The notes under the pieces are model-generated. The model had not been told where the DNA came from. It worked only from the letters and a program-made list of their open reading frames with translations, and searched no databases. A program made the translations under genes and the position numbers. A stretch of DNA of 6,256 nt, from the NCBI GenBank assembly GCA_003449615.1, contig DMHA01000104.1:1-6256 (forward strand), in the 5' to 3' direction. Position 1 is the first letter of the stretch. Each line of letters begins with the position of its first letter. This DNA is from Flavobacterium sp. Its GTDB lineage: Bacteria > Bacteroidota > Bacteroidia > Flavobacteriales > Flavobacteriaceae. Below are positions 6,254-6,256 of this stretch, piece after piece.

Positions 6254-6256
6254 ACC

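Overview
The window looks like chromosomal DNA of a Flavobacterium-like member of the Bacteroidota. It is AT-rich with no Shine-Dalgarno-like motifs before the starts. The exported proteins have short signal peptides ending in ...Q or a lipobox, and the families (DUF4292 lipoprotein, TPR protein, EnvC-like protein, nucleotidyltransferase) are typical of that group. All eight genes lie on the minus strand, so transcription runs from high to low coordinates.

Reading in the direction of transcription: (1) 6217-5207 encodes a sugar-phosphate nucleotidyltransferase with a C-terminal left-handed beta-helix. (2) 5206-5054 is a short intergenic region built from a REP-like perfect hairpin and nested copies of a roughly 23-base repeat. 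(3) 5053-4130 is a compact three-gene cassette: DUF3791 protein, DUF3990 protein (ADP-ribosyltransferase-like fold) and a second small DUF3791-like protein. Its genes are separated by a 4-base overlap and a 1-base gap. (4) 4129-4000 is a second intergenic repeat of the 'accacaaag/ctttgtggt' type. (5) 3999-514 is a tight block of cell-envelope genes: exported TPR protein, DUF4292 lipoprotein (LolA/LolB-like, inferred) and an EnvC-like coiled-coil protein with a degenerate LytM/M23 domain. (6) 483-1 is the 5' part of an exported protein of unknown function that runs off the window and follows the envelope block after only 30 bases.

The nucleotidyltransferase and the TPR/DUF4292/EnvC block are, from memory of related genomes, normal neighbours in flavobacteria. 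They fit a role in surface polysaccharide precursor synthesis and envelope maintenance. The three-gene DUF3791/DUF3990/DUF3791-like cassette sits between them, bracketed by dispersed intergenic repeats, and looks like an accessory insertion. It is the most interesting part of the window: a putative ADP-ribosyltransferase encoded between two small, mutually similar proteins, which resembles a toxin-antitoxin or effector-immunity arrangement. That role is an inference and is not proven by the sequence. No tRNA, rRNA, CRISPR array, transposase or convincing promoter or intrinsic terminator was found, and no stretch longer than 300 bases lacks a gene.
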